Translations under genes and position numbers: made by a program
Shown here: positions 30,582 to 41,269 of the stretch, piece by piece
Position numbering within the stretch: position 1 is the stretch's first letter
How the letters are laid out: every line of letters begins with the position of its first letter
The notes under the pieces: generated by a model
Seen by the model: only the letters and a program-made list of their open reading frames with translations
Told to the model about the DNA's origin: nothing
Database searches by the model: none
NCBI RefSeq assembly: GCF_000002875.2
Contig: NC_009399.2
Coordinates: 2,501 to 66,500, forward strand
Origin: Leishmania infantum JPCM5
Taxonomy: Eukaryota; Euglenozoa; Kinetoplastea; Trypanosomatida; Trypanosomatidae
Direction: 5' to 3'
DNA length: 64,000 nucleotides

Positions 30582-32276
30582 CTAAATCTTGTTACTAAAG
30601 AGCAGGTGCTGCTCTTTGCGCTTGAGGGGCGCCATGGAGCGGCACTTGTGGTAAATGCGCACCAGTGTGGAGCACAGAAGCCACTTGTGTCGCTGCAGCA
30701 CCTTGGAGGTGTATGTGTCGCGGGAGCTCACGCCCAGCTCGTGCTGGAGGACGTTGAAGTAGGCCGCCGAGTGCAGCCCCACCCCGTCTCCGCTGTACAG
30801 GTCAGCCAGGGCGGGGTTCCCCTTCACTAAAGCGTCCTCCTTCGCGCGCATTTCCTCCGCTCCGTCGGGGATCGGCATACGCTGAGTGAAAGCGTACGCG
30901 ATGAATCGCGCCTGTGCCTCAAACAACAGAAAGGGGGGCAGCAGGTCCTTTTGATAGCCCACCAGCGCCAACGAAGGCTCGGCGCACCAAAGTGTCCCCA
31001 GATAAAGCCCATGACGGCTGGCCGCTGGAGGACCGCCTGCCGCGTCACTCGAGGTGCTGAACGGAGATGATGAGTTAGACGAAGTGAGCAGAAGCTGATC
31101 CTCTTCCAGCACGCGGCGCACGTTGGGGTGCAGAAAAGGGTATCGGCGGTTGTACCCTGTAGCGCAGATGACAGCGTCGACCTTGTCGACAAACACCTCC
31201 GCAGACGGCGCGGCCGACGACACGTCGAGGTGACCGACGCGCTCTTTCGCCTCCGCCACAATGTCCGCAGTGCTCCGCCGCACCGACGGTGCGGCAGCAA
31301 AGCGCAGCCCGCGTCCGTCGTTGTCAAGCGGCAGCCCCACCGCTGGGATAACCTCCAGCCGCGTATTGCGGTACCGCAGCCACTTGCGCACCACATCCTT
31401 TGCCGCGTGCGCATCGTTGTGCAGCCACGGGAGGCGAGCCGCGAGGCCGGCGATGCGCGTGACGGCGTCGGCGGCCACCCGCACATCCGACACCTCCTTT
31501 GTCGCCCCCCCGCGTCCCCACGGCGCCACCGCCATGTCCTTCCAGAGCTCGGCGGTGAGCGAGGAGCACGCGAAGCCTGTCTGAGGACCAGATGATGCCG
31601 AGGAGGGGGCCGGTGCGGTGATGCTCTGGTACACCTCTGCCCCCATCCGCTTTAGTTCAACGCAGTAGTCGTAAGCGGAGACGCCGTTGCCGACGACGAC
31701 GACGCGCTTCTTGTGAAACGAACGGAAGTCCTTCACGTGCGCAGCGTGATGCACCTCTCCACCCTCGCGCACATACCCCTCCAGTGCCTCCTGCATTCCG
31801 GCGGGGAAGCGCACTTCCTGCGTCTGCCCGGTACACACGCACACCTTGTCGAAGGACCACTCCATGACATCGCCGCTCACAACATTCACAGATATGATCT
31901 TCCACATGCGGTCTACCGAGTCGAAGCGGGCGGACTCCACCTTCGTGTTGAACCGCGTGAGACACCGTACTCCCTTCTGTGCAGCGTATTGGTGCAGGTA
32001 GTGCCGCACCGCCGTGTGGTGCGGGAACTGCGCGATGGCGTAGTCGAAGCGGACGTCACTGAACGCCATCAGCTCCTTGGGCAGCACGCAGCGCATAGAC
32101 GGGTAAATGGGAGAGACGCATCCGCGGCTGGAGAAGATGTCGCGTGCGTTGCTGGCCCAGATGCCGCCCGGCTCGGGGGCAAGATCGAAGCATGTGACGA
32201 GCAACCCGCTCTGCCGCAGCACCGTACTGGCCGCCATTCCAGCTGGGCCACAGCCGATCACCGCGCAAGACTGCAT
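30582..32276 (-). CDS. flavin-containing monooxygenase (FMO-like)
   Basis: This 564-residue FAD/NADPH oxidoreductase is of the flavin monooxygenase type, which oxygenates soft nucleophiles such as thiols and amines. The FAD dinucleotide-binding motif GCGPAG is at 8-13, followed by a glutamate-containing strand and EPGGIW at 35-40. HHAAHVKDF at about 176-184 approximates the FMO signature. The NADPH-binding motif VVVVGNGVSA is at about 192-201. A CATGYNRRYPF segment later is the conserved ATG/Y motif of the family. The ATG at 32276 is chosen because the frame beyond it opens only with a TTG at 32312, and because the FAD motif then falls at the N terminus as usual. Its substrate is unknown. Family members are longer here than in bacteria because of Ser/Ala-rich loops near 220 and 415. 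Confidence 0.92.
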   Translation of the reverse strand: MQSCAVIGCGPAGMAASTVLRQSGLLVTCFDLAPEPGGIWASNARDIFSSRGCVSPIYPSMRCVLPKELMAFSDVRFDYAIAQFPHHTAVRHYLHQYAAQKGVRCLTRFNTKVESARFDSVDRMWKIISVNVVSGDVMEWSFDKVCVCTGQTQEVRFPAGMQEALEGYVREGGEVHHAAHVKDFRSFHKKRVVVVGNGVSAYDYCVELKRMGAEVYQSITAPAPSSASSGPQTGFACSSLTAELWKDMAVAPWGRGGATKEVSDVRVAADAVTRIAGLAARLPWLHNDAHAAKDVVRKWLRYRNTRLEVIPAVGLPLDNDGRGLRFAAAPSVRRSTADIVAEAKERVGHLDVSSAAPSAEVFVDKVDAVICATGYNRRYPFLHPNVRRVLEEDQLLLTSSNSSSPFSTSSDAAGGPPAASRHGLYLGTLWCAEPSLALVGYQKDLLPPFLLFEAQARFIAYAFTQRMPIPDGAEEMRAKEDALVKGNPALADLYSGDGVGLHSAAYFNVLQHELGVSSRDTYTSKVLQRHKWLLCSTLVRIYHKCRSMAPLKRKEQHLLFSNKI

Positions 32277-32295
32277 GAAGTCTTGTGGTGCGGCC

Positions 32296-32315
32296 CTTGA
32301 GAAAAGAAGCAACTC
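32296..32315 (-). promoter_or_regulatory. predicted SL acceptor for flavin monooxygenase
   Basis: The minus strand has TTGCTTCTTTTCTCA followed by AG at 32297-32296, giving a 19-nt 5' untranslated region. Confidence 0.5.
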
Positions 32316-33400
32316 GGCAGCGCGCCTTGGCGTCTCCTGCTTTTTTTTGGAGAGCGCCTCGATGGGGAGAAGGATGGGGCCACGCCACGCCGGAGGAGAG
32401 CCGGCGGCTGCGATGGCCGAAGCAGCAGTGGCTCAGAAAACTGCGCAAGTGACGCAAAGGAGAAGAATGCGCGAAAGAAGAAGAGAAATGAGAATATTTC
32501 GGCACTGACGGTGGGGAGGGCGCACAACTGTGCGAGCACCGGTGGGTAGCAGAGCAGCGGCGCATGGCACTACCCGCAGCACACGCGCTCACTGGGCACT
32601 GCATCGATGCTGCAGGCTTAGCGCAACCTCCGAGTCGACCACTGCACGAGAGCACAGAACGTACACCATACGCATACGCCGCTGTCACTTCTACAGTGCT
32701 AACGCCAGTGCCGAAGGGCCAAGGGTGGACACGTAAGACAGGGAAGGCAGCGCATCAACAGCCACTCGGGTCGGCGCACGCATAAGACGACCATCTTCAC
32801 CTTCGCTTCTATTTCTCACTGTCTCCTTGGCAGAGAAATACGATCTAGAAAGTCGCGCGGCGCCGCTTGTTGCGGGCACACAATACTGCACATCGAGTAG
32901 AAGACGAAAAGGCATTCGCAAATGACAACACACCGGGGAAGGGAGGCGACGAGAATGGGCATGGACATGAGGCCGCCGGAGAGTCAGACGCTACCCCCCC
33001 CTTCCCCCTCCCTCCCCCTCCCCATCTCAGCGGTACGGCGGATGCTCACTTGAGCATGTGAGTCTCCAGAGTGCCACGTGCCCCTCACCCCTGCGGTTGC
33101 CCTCTCGCCCGCTCTGCTGACCCTTTGTCTGCCTTTCTAGTGGCTCTCTCGTGGGATCGCCCTCGGCACCGACCATGAGACCCTGGCTAGCCCTCGGCGG
33201 ATGCTGCATCCCCTTCGGCGAGAGACATGAAGCGCAAACAGAGGGAGAGAGACATGTGCTGGCTAGAGCATCCAAGCACATACACACGTCGATGTACGCG
33301 TGTGCTGCAGTGCAGCGGTGAGGCCAATATGTGCGCGCATCTGTACATCTCCTCTGCGCACAGTACCTCTGCGGCAGCTCTGTTCTCCTCACGTATTCCC
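32316..33400. other. intergenic, monooxygenase to KY-like gene
   Basis: About 1.1 kb. A C-rich run lies at about 32994-33026. No supportable gene; the right part should be the 3' untranslated region of the KY-like gene. Confidence 0.55.
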
Positions 33401-35794
33401 TCATGACTTCGCTGCAGCGGCTTCGGCAGCGCCAAAGTAGCTGCCGACGGGAGCCGGCTGGCGTCGCACCACCTCCTCTGCCTCGCACAGCAGCGCATCC
33501 GTCACACCGGCCAGTCGGCGCAGTGTGATACTCTGCTCCTGCTCGACAATCGGCTGCGGTTGAATCACACCCACTACGGCAGGGGAAACAAAGTGGCGCA
33601 CCTCGATGCCGCCGACGCAGCGCTGGAACACCTCACCCTTGTGCAGCGCCTGCGTGAGGTGGGTGAGCTGTGACTCCAGCGCGCTGAGCTGCTGCTGCTG
33701 CTCAGCCGAGGCCTCCCTCTTCTTCTTGTCGGTCGCCTTGAACTTCGCGGCTGCGGTGGGCGACGCGCAAGCCGTCGCCGCCGCTTTCGGCGCTGCTGCA
33801 GCTGCAGTGCGCTGACTCAGCTCTTGCCCGTTTCGATCCGGCGCGCCGTACAGCACCCACACCTCCACGCCGTCCCCGCTGCGCACATCCACGTCGCCCT
33901 CAAAAGCAGCGTTGCGAGGCTGGAATGTCAACAACGAAAGAAGCGTACGGGTGGCCGCCACGGCGACGAACTTCACGACGGCCACTGCCAGCACGTTACT
34001 GCACGACGGCATTACGCAGAACGTGTGCTTCCCCGGCAAGATCTGCGAGCACAAAGGAGTTATGAGGCGGCAAATAGATGGCGACAGGTACTGGCGCGGC
34101 AGCACTGGGGAGCTGCTCGGCGTGAAGCCGACGCGCATCTCGTACGAAACCACCGGCGTGAACGCCGTCTCTCCAGCGACGGTGAACACGGCGCTGTATG
34201 GGTCGGCACGAATCCGCCGCGCTCCGATAACCAGTACATAGTAGCCCGCCTGTGGCACAGTGAGGGTGAAGGTGTCCGTGCTGGTGCTCTCTTCGCGCTG
34301 GTGCCACACCCACTCCGCCCCTAGGGGTGCTGTCTGTGAAAGATCCTCAGGAAGGGTCCGCAGCGTGCCCATGTACAGAGCGCAGCACAGCTCCGTCGTG
34401 CTGGCGTGGTGATTGACAAACGACACGTACGACGGCGACCCGCTGGCGGCAAAGGCGCTGTGCGTCTTGTGGGAAGCCAGCTGCAGCCCATAGTGGTAGA
34501 AAGCAGGGGTGAGGCGCGGGCGCACGCCCCACTGCACTACCCTCATGGCTGTTCGCACGAGCGCCTTCGCGGGGTCTGCAGGGAGGTGAGAGGCGAGAAA
34601 GTAGGTTGGGTGAGTAAAGAAAAAGAACTCCCGTCGCAGCCTCTCCGGGGTAACGGGTAGCAGCTGAAAGGACTCATTACACGGCACCGCCCCTGACCCC
34701 GCCGGCGGCGATGACTGCGATGGGGCGGCCGCCTTGCCACGGCCCGCTGCGTTGCCCGCTCGCTGTCCTTTACCGGCCTCGTGCACCGCCACAGACGACG
34801 ACACATCTGAATGGGACGCAGAGCTGCGCAGCACCCCATTCGACAAGGCAGCCGACACATCTACAAGGTACTGCCTCCCGTCTACCGTCACCATATTCCA
34901 ACTCCACTCAAACGCCTCCTCCGGGGCCGCACCCTTTAGTTGGCCCACCACGACTTCGCACACGACGCCGACGCTGGTCAGCATGTGCATGTACACGTCG
35001 GCCAGAACCGGCGCTGGAGCGCGCCGCGTCTGTAGCGCCACTAATAGTGGATCAGGGGGAGCGGCGGGCTCTAGCGTTGCCGGAACTTCCTTCACCTTGC
35101 GCGCCGGGCGGTTGGAATTGCGCGCTAACGACGCCGCCTTCGCCGCGGACGGTAGACCGACCGTCGAGGCACCTCCGTTGTCCTCATTGGCGTTCTCTAC
35201 AGCTCCTGGCACGCTCACCTGCAGCGTCATGTGAGAGCACAGCCACATGTACACGCAACACGCCTTCTTGATGGTGCACTGCGTAGCAGTCTGCCGCCAC
35301 GTGACAGTCATGAAGGGGTCTACCAGCTGCTTTGCAATCGCCGACCACTCCGTGGCGTCGCTCAGCGATCCAACGGCGTTGCACCGCTGATCTGCTTCGC
35401 ATCGCAGGGCCTCTGGCAGGCCCCAGCCTGCGACTTCTACGGGATCGTAAGAGGTGTCCGTCTCCGCCCTCTTGCCCCGACGTCCGTCTAGTGGTACCTG
35501 CATCTTGTGATTTGGACTGGTGCTGTCGAGGGCCGCCGTCGTCCCGGGGGCAGTCGCGCCCCTGCTTTCCCGCTCCATGCTAAAGCCAAAATGGCGCAGG
35601 TAGTCAGCGTAGCGATTGAGGGGCAGCCGCGCCGCGGCGGCTTCAGGCAGGTGCGTATGTGCTTCGTAGAGAGAGGCACCGTATTGAAGGAGGGAAAGAG
35701 ACAATGAAGAGGCGGCCGTGGTGGCGGCGGCTGCCTTGGCCTCTGCAGCCGCTTTCGTCTGAGGCGCTGGGGCAGCGGTGCTAGCTGCCTTCAT
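33401..35794 (-). CDS. transglutaminase-like/KY-type protein, predicted inactive
   Basis: This 797-residue protein carries a transglutaminase-like domain of the type in vertebrate KY and yeast Cyk3. Around 155-190 a 'KKACCVYMWLCSHM' helix resembles the family's KARAIYxWI entry helix. It is followed after an insert by a helix and strand at 257-287 (ending CEVVVGQLKG), then FEWSWNMVTVDGRQYLVDVS at about 295-314 and FFFTHPTYFLASHLP, as in KY proteins. The expected catalytic Cys aligns with A261 and the expected His of HAWN with W297; only the Asp (D312) is kept, so peptidase or crosslinking activity is unlikely. The C-terminal half has two strand-rich repeats like the KY beta domains, then Ala/Lys-rich linkers. 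A cytoskeletal scaffold role is inference. The N-terminal 30 residues are Ala-rich. No clear splice acceptor precedes the ATG at 35794, so M73 remains possible. Confidence 0.85.
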   Translation of the reverse strand: MKAASTAAPAPQTKAAAEAKAAAATTAASSLSLSLLQYGASLYEAHTHLPEAAAARLPLNRYADYLRHFGFSMERESRGATAPGTTAALDSTSPNHKMQVPLDGRRGKRAETDTSYDPVEVAGWGLPEALRCEADQRCNAVGSLSDATEWSAIAKQLVDPFMTVTWRQTATQCTIKKACCVYMWLCSHMTLQVSVPGAVENANEDNGGASTVGLPSAAKAASLARNSNRPARKVKEVPATLEPAAPPDPLLVALQTRRAPAPVLADVYMHMLTSVGVVCEVVVGQLKGAAPEEAFEWSWNMVTVDGRQYLVDVSAALSNGVLRSSASHSDVSSSVAVHEAGKGQRAGNAAGRGKAAAPSQSSPPAGSGAVPCNESFQLLPVTPERLRREFFFFTHPTYFLASHLPADPAKALVRTAMRVVQWGVRPRLTPAFYHYGLQLASHKTHSAFAASGSPSYVSFVNHHASTTELCCALYMGTLRTLPEDLSQTAPLGAEWVWHQREESTSTDTFTLTVPQAGYYVLVIGARRIRADPYSAVFTVAGETAFTPVVSYEMRVGFTPSSSPVLPRQYLSPSICRLITPLCSQILPGKHTFCVMPSCSNVLAVAVVKFVAVAATRTLLSLLTFQPRNAAFEGDVDVRSGDGVEVWVLYGAPDRNGQELSQRTAAAAAPKAAATACASPTAAAKFKATDKKKREASAEQQQQLSALESQLTHLTQALHKGEVFQRCVGGIEVRHFVSPAVVGVIQPQPIVEQEQSITLRRLAGVTDALLCEAEEVVRRQPAPVGSYFGAAEAAAAKS

Positions 35795-36875
35795 TGCAAG
35801 AAGAGAAGGTAGGTGTCTCTACAGCACTGTGCATGCGCATGTGTGCTGCTGCTGCCATACGTGACGAGGCACGAGGCACGGGAGATGTCCGTCCACCACC
35901 GCCGTCACCACCCAGTCCGCGGCAACAGCACCAGAGACATGAACACATGAAAGGCGAGAGCGAGAGGGGAGCAGAGGAGTTGACGGGAGGGAGGCAAAAG
36001 ATGGCCCAGAGACGTCAAAACAGAGCGATGCGGAAGGGATACGCTCGGGGCTATCAAGTGAGCCGTGCAGAGCTCTGTGTCTCCTTGCACGCGGGCCTCC
36101 CCCTGCGGGGCAGGTCGCATTAGAGCCTGCGCACGCTTGACGATTCTTGCTGAGGTGCTCACGGTGGCAGAGACGACACACGCCGAGGTGACACCCCCGT
36201 CATCATCACGGCTTCAGTCGTCAACAACAGCAGCGAGCGGCCCACACGCACGGGCAGAGAGAGAACGAGAGGGGAGAAAGACAGAAGCGAGAGATATGTG
36301 GCAGAGTCCTTCCCTCACCTTCCTTCTTCCTTTGCTCGAGACTCGCCTTCTCACTGCACACGATGGTGTCTTCGCAGCGTTGGCGTATGTGTCTGTGCGT
36401 GTGCGTGTTGGTCTCATCTGTTTCTCTGCGTTACAATGTCGGCCCCACTCCCTCCCTCCGTGTCCACGGGAAGAGGGCCCCCGTGTGATGGGGCGGAGAC
36501 GCAAAGAAGGCAAGTGAGCGTGTGGACAGGGAAGAAGCGAAGGGGAGCCACCACGCCCGCCCTCCCCTCCCTCATTCACTCACTGGTGCAACTAGGGCGA
36601 CTCAGACTCTATGCTGAACGTACCGGGTTCTTCTCTCCACGAGCCTCTTGTACGCAAACGCACGTGTGCCTGCGGTGAGGGACGGCAAGAGAGGGGAAGG
36701 GGAGAGGGGAAGGAAACGCAGGGAGGTAGTGATGTGAAAAAGAACGCTCAGCGACCGGCAGCGTCGCCCCGCCTCGTGTGCGAGAGTCCCTGCCATCCCC
36801 TCTTGTAGCAGAACTGCCCGCCCTTTACTCACGGCCCCACTCTCTCTCTTGTCTCTCTCTGTCGCCTCTAATGCG
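35795..36875. other. intergenic, KY-like gene to mitochondrial carrier
   Basis: About 1.1 kb of spacer with GA-rich and CT-rich blocks. A CT tract directly upstream of 35794 has no AG before the ATG. No gene seen. Confidence 0.55.
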
Positions 36876-37832
36876 TTACTCGACTGCCGATCCGTCGGAC
36901 TCAGCGGCAGGGTCGATGATGCGCACCGCCGGGACTGGCAGTGGCTTGCGGTGGTATACCTGCGCATAGGTGAATAGCACCAGCTCAAACGAGTATATTT
37001 GCGTGGCCTTGCTAATGACGCTGCGTAGCATCTGCGGGGCCAATCCCTTGTAGAAGCCGAGGAAGCCGTCCGCTGCGTAAATGTGCCGCATTGTTGGCAT
37101 CACCCGCACGTAGTCGTGCTCCCCCGTTACCTTGTTCACCGTGCGCAGGTGGTTCATGACGACGTTGTACGGGTACGCAATGCCGACTGCAACTAGCTTC
37201 GCTATCATCGTCAAGGACACCATCGCCGCCGAGGACCACCAGAAGCCGCGCTCGCCGAAGCTGCCCTCGTGCGTCACACGCTTGAGCAGCTCATACACGG
37301 TCCAGAAGCACCCCTCTTCTACAAAGCGGCCAGCGATGTTGGTGACTGTGCCGCGGTAGAGGCCACGCATGCCATCGCGGCGCATAACATCGCTCAGCAC
37401 TTGGTGAATCGTAAGCTTGTCGTCAACTTGCACACGGGTCCGAATCACAAACAGCGGGGAGAGGGTCAGGTTAGTCGCCGTGACGGCACCAAAGGCGCAG
37501 ATCATCGGTCGCACCTGCTCGCTCACCCTCGAATCAGCGAGCTCGCCCTTGAGAAAGCGGTAGGTGGGAAGGTAGATGGCGTTGGAAGGCATGGAAGCCA
37601 TGATGTTGGCACCGAGACCGCGACTGAAGGCGTGAAAGAGGCCTTCGTTGAAGAGCTCGCGTGCTGTGATGAGGAGACTCTTGTGTGACTTTCCTGTGGC
37701 AGACCGGCCGGCCGATAGGCGCACGCGGATAGTGTCGAGAGGGTTCGTAACGCACGTCGAGCAGACGCCGGCAAACCCGCCGGCAAAGACGGAGACTAGG
37801 TTCTCCCGTTCGGCGCGCGACGTAGACGTCAT
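36876..37832 (-). CDS. mitochondrial carrier family (SLC25) protein
   Basis: This 318-residue protein has the three-repeat, six-helix plan of inner-membrane metabolite carriers. The repeat signatures are PLDTIRVRL at about 31-39, SPLFVIRTRV in the second repeat (its first Pro-x-Asp position is degenerate: PLF) and YPYNVVMNHLR in the third. Each is followed by a helix and a G-containing turn such as GLYRGT and GFYKGL. The N and C termini are short and hydrophilic, and no presequence is needed. The third-repeat YPYNVV element resembles nucleotide or folate-type carriers, but substrate cannot be assigned by eye. The ATG at 37832 is supported by a good acceptor 15 nt upstream. The degenerate second signature (no acidic residue) is worth noting, since it affects the matrix salt-bridge network. 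Confidence 0.93.
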   Translation of the reverse strand: MTSTSRAERENLVSVFAGGFAGVCSTCVTNPLDTIRVRLSAGRSATGKSHKSLLITARELFNEGLFHAFSRGLGANIMASMPSNAIYLPTYRFLKGELADSRVSEQVRPMICAFGAVTATNLTLSPLFVIRTRVQVDDKLTIHQVLSDVMRRDGMRGLYRGTVTNIAGRFVEEGCFWTVYELLKRVTHEGSFGERGFWWSSAAMVSLTMIAKLVAVGIAYPYNVVMNHLRTVNKVTGEHDYVRVMPTMRHIYAADGFLGFYKGLAPQMLRSVISKATQIYSFELVLFTYAQVYHRKPLPVPAVRIIDPAAESDGSAVE

Positions 37833-37847
37833 GATGTACGAGAAGGG

Positions 37848-37868
37848 CTAAACGGAGAGAAAGAGAGT
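37848..37868 (-). promoter_or_regulatory. predicted SL acceptor for mitochondrial carrier
   Basis: ACTCTCTTTCTCTCCGTTT on the minus strand is followed by AG at 37849-37848, leaving a 15-nt 5' untranslated region. Confidence 0.55.
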
Positions 37869-38070
37869 CTGCGCGTGCGTATGCGTTTGTGTGGTCCGCT
37901 TCGCGTCAACTCGCACAGCCCACCTCACATGAAGAGGAAGAAAGGAGGGGGAGGGGAGATGCACGGAGAGTCGTGCGTAAGGCGGGCGTAAGGTGCGAAG
38001 GAGAGAGCAGCAGCAGCAGCAACAACATCAAACGAGGCGGGCGACGACGAAGAAAAGGGAAGATGAGGAG

Positions 38071-38092
38071 TATATATATATATATATATATG
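38071..38092. repeat. (TA)n microsatellite
   Basis: Eleven TA units without interruption, in the spacer between the helicase and the carrier. Confidence 0.92.
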
Positions 38093-38410
38093 CGTGTGTA
38101 TGTGTATCGAAGAGGGGGTAGGGAACGACCCAACACACAAATCTCAACGAGAAGGTAATCTGAATAAAAGAGGGGAGTCAGACAGACAGACAGAGAGTGT
38201 GTGTCACGCCGTGTGCGTTTGAATGCGTGTGCGCCTGTAGGAATGCGTATATATCTGTGTGGGTATGCGTCGCAGTGGCTGCAGCTCTACCTCCGTGAGT
38301 GGCGTTCTGTGTGCGATAAAACGGCGCGCAAAGACAGAAAAAGAGGGCGAGAGGCGGTAGAGGGGAGGGGGCCAGAAAAGAGGTAGAGACATCTACGGTG
38401 GATTGGGGGA

Positions 38411-38446
38411 GCGGACACCCTGAAGTGTAGCCCCTCAGATGTCCGC
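38411..38446. repeat. short inverted repeat
   Basis: GCGGACA..CTGA pairs with TCAG.TGTCCGC over about 11 base pairs with one internal mismatch or bulge and an 11-base loop. The loop and arm include ACCCTGAAGTGTAGCCCC, which matches a piece near the 5' end of SIDER copy 1 (about 9770-9787) at 17 of 18 positions. It may be a fragment of a retroposon end. Confidence 0.45.
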
Positions 38447-40400
38447 GATTTGACTTTCCGTGGTCCACAAGGATGGTGGTGAGCTGCTGCTGCAGTTGCC
38501 TTCCCCGAGAACGGCCGCATCTGAGGGAAAAAGCTTCTCGCGAGGAAGGTGGCCGGTACCCGTTAACATCTTACTCTCCTTATCCCTTCTTGTTCGAATC
38601 TGCGGTGTAGAGCCTTGAGAAATCGGAGATTGCCACGATTTCGATAGTGGAGCACAGGGCTGAAAACCAGCATCTGTCGCAGAAAGCGAATTGTCTTCGT
38701 CGGGTCCGAAGAAAAGAAATATTGAAAACGGCAGGCCATCTCTTCAGCAGGGGCACGCGGTACCTTCTCCCTTGCTTGACATCTTCCGTTTGTCCCCCCC
38801 CCGCCTCGCATTCCTTCACTGCTACTATCGGCCGCATGTTCATCAAGCACATCCCACTTGCCGGTTATGCATGGCGCCTTTCCCTTCCCACATCATCTTC
38901 CCACACACAGCACACCCAGCTATGTCAGAGACGAAGCCATACATACCTGAACTCCGGTATCGCAGTGAGCGAGCTTCACCATATGCGTCAAGGTGCCCCA
39001 CGAGAGAGAAGACGAGGGGAGGGGCCCTTGATGCCTGGTCCGGAGCACAGCCAACCATCATTGCAATGGCCGCCGCATCTGAAGCATGTGGCATTCTCAA
39101 TGCTGGCCCGGCTACCACATGTGACTACCAGCTGCAGAGCAGAACAAAGGAAAACGGCGGTCTGCGGGGGGGAGGGGGGGGGCACATGATTCCTGTCTCT
39201 CGTTTTTCATCTCCCGGTTCCTGCTTGGAGGGGTGAAATGTGCGAGGGGCTTAGACGTGCATTAATATAGGGGGAGGGGGCCTACGGCAGAGTGAGCGCC
39301 CCATGGCGGATCAGCACGTGTGCTCATGTGTTTTCGGCTTTTTGTCCTGCCTCCCCTGCGGAGACGCATGACTGAGCTGGTGAAAGAAGAAACGCGCGCA
39401 CCCTGCTGCGGAATTGTGCGTCGTCTGGCGACCCGCTTTCCCCTTTATGGCACTGCAGCCTCGAACCTCCAACGATCAGCGCCTCCGTGCGCTCATGCCC
39501 AAGTGCCGCACTCTGGTACGGCTGCGCGGTAGTGACGGGCGCCGTGAGTCTAATCACGAAGGATCGCTCTTCCCACTTCTACCCCGACAGTTGCTTGCGA
39601 ATGCGTCTGCCATGTTCAGCACGCCATTGATGCTGCAAAAAGGAATAATCGCCCCCTTCGCTGTGGAGAAGACTGCACATCGTCTGACGCGTGAACTATT
39701 CAATGGAGGGCTCTCACCGATGCCACCAGAGCGGGATGAGGTGTATGATCCTATCGTGGCGCAACGCGGGGTCGCGGAGGGCCGTGCAGTAGCGCTGATT
39801 CGACGACCCAGCACCGGTGAAAGAGTCCCAACTACCGTCACAAAATTCACGTACCATGTCACGGTCAAGCACTCCTAGCACAGCGAGCCTCGATCAGTCC
39901 GCGGCATCCTTCGCGAGCTTCGACGCACTGGCACTCCTCCGACGGCAAGGATCGCGGTGGTAACCGAGCACAGGGCTGTTGTTTACGCGTGAATAGGGCG
40001 AAGCAGCCTCGGATTCGAAGGCATCGGTAGGGTCTGTGCGCCATGCATAAAGCAACCTCTTCACAGTGGCGAGTGGCCTTTTCCACAAGGAGGGGGTAGT
40101 GGTCTCTCTGTTGTGCTTCACCTCTACATCGACGGCTTTTTGCGGGGAAGGGGGGGGGGCGTGCGTTCGTGAGGAATCTTTGTGGCACGTTCTCGAGGAG
40201 CGCTTCGGGGGTAGCCGTGTGCTGTTCAGAGAAGAGGAGATGGAATGTAAGCGGGCGTTGTACACGCTAAACGCGGGCGAGTGTGCCACCGCACCGCGCA
40301 CGATTTTATCGCTCTCTAGTCCACGCATGCTTAGTGGAAGAGGAGGCAAAACGAAAACAGAGCATCACGGCGGGGAAGAGAACGCCGCCCAGAGACGCCG
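38447..40400. other. possible decayed coding or retroelement sequence
   Basis: Unlike the GA/AC-rich spacers, this 2 kb has balanced composition and holds several medium open frames on both strands: minus 38563-38850, plus 38691-39236, plus 39414-39878, minus 39554-39868 and minus 39894-40349. None has a motif I recognise and none is long enough to be a clear gene. I see no reverse-transcriptase box. It could be a relic of a gene or of an ingi-related element (DIRE). Confidence that it is something other than ordinary spacer is low. Confidence 0.3.
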
Positions 40401-41269
40401 CCTCTCCCCCTGTCCCATACCTTCCCGCCCTCCCGCCATTACGGTCGCCGGCGGGAAGCTGTGAGCGAACGACAAGAGCGAAGACAAAGAGCAGAAGACA
40501 GAGGGAGAATGGGAGAGGGGGGAAACGGAAGTGTGAGAGAGCAGCCGTTGCCTGCACGCACTACGAGAGAGAGGGAAAGATCCGTGTGCAGCACTGGCCC
40601 CAGTGGCAGAGCCGTCCAGCATGCCCTTCGCCGTTTCTTTCACCCGCCTTTGGCACCGGCGGCCATCCCCGGTGGAAGGGTAGCGTCTGGCGGACTTCGC
40701 GCGTCGCCGTGCGCTTTCGCTCGCCTTCTCTTTCTTCGCCTTGTTCTTCCTGCTATAAGTTAGTCGTGTCTTACGCGTTTGGAGGGAGGGAGGGAGGGGG
40801 AGGCGCCGGTCTCCCTGCACGGCCTCGTGATGTGCAGGAGCGGAGAGATAGGCGGACAGAAGGGCAGCATGGGCAGCGTTTCAGGACTTGCACAGCCGCC
40901 ACTATCAAGAGTGCCCCTCCTTCCCACTTAATGGCTGCACTGGTAGTACAGGTGATTATACGATTGTGCCCGCATACCCTGCATGCGTGGGCGGTGCGAG
41001 TGGGCAGGTGTATGGAGGAAGCGCGGGAGGTGGATCAAACAAAGGCCGAGCGAACAGAGGAGACGAGCGTGCATCCCTCGTGGGGGAGAGGGCCGACTCG
41101 CGGCACGGCACAAGAGAGCACCCGATAGCTCCAGAAAAGATGCACACACGCAACGAGACACATAGAGACACTAGCAACTCCGCGTCGCCACCGCCCTTCT
41201 CAGCCTCCTCTGCCTCTTCGCCGCGACCCACGTCTACGCCTGCCGATGTCCGCCGCCACTGCTGCCTTC
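40401..41269. other. helicase 3' flank
   Basis: Spacer with GA-rich stretches on the plus strand directly downstream of the DEAD-box gene stop. No gene seen. Confidence 0.5.

Noticed and set aside
39460..39480. TCGAACC, a possible tRNA B-box on the minus strand
   Set aside because: The box lacks the needed following CC, and no A-box or cloverleaf fits around it.
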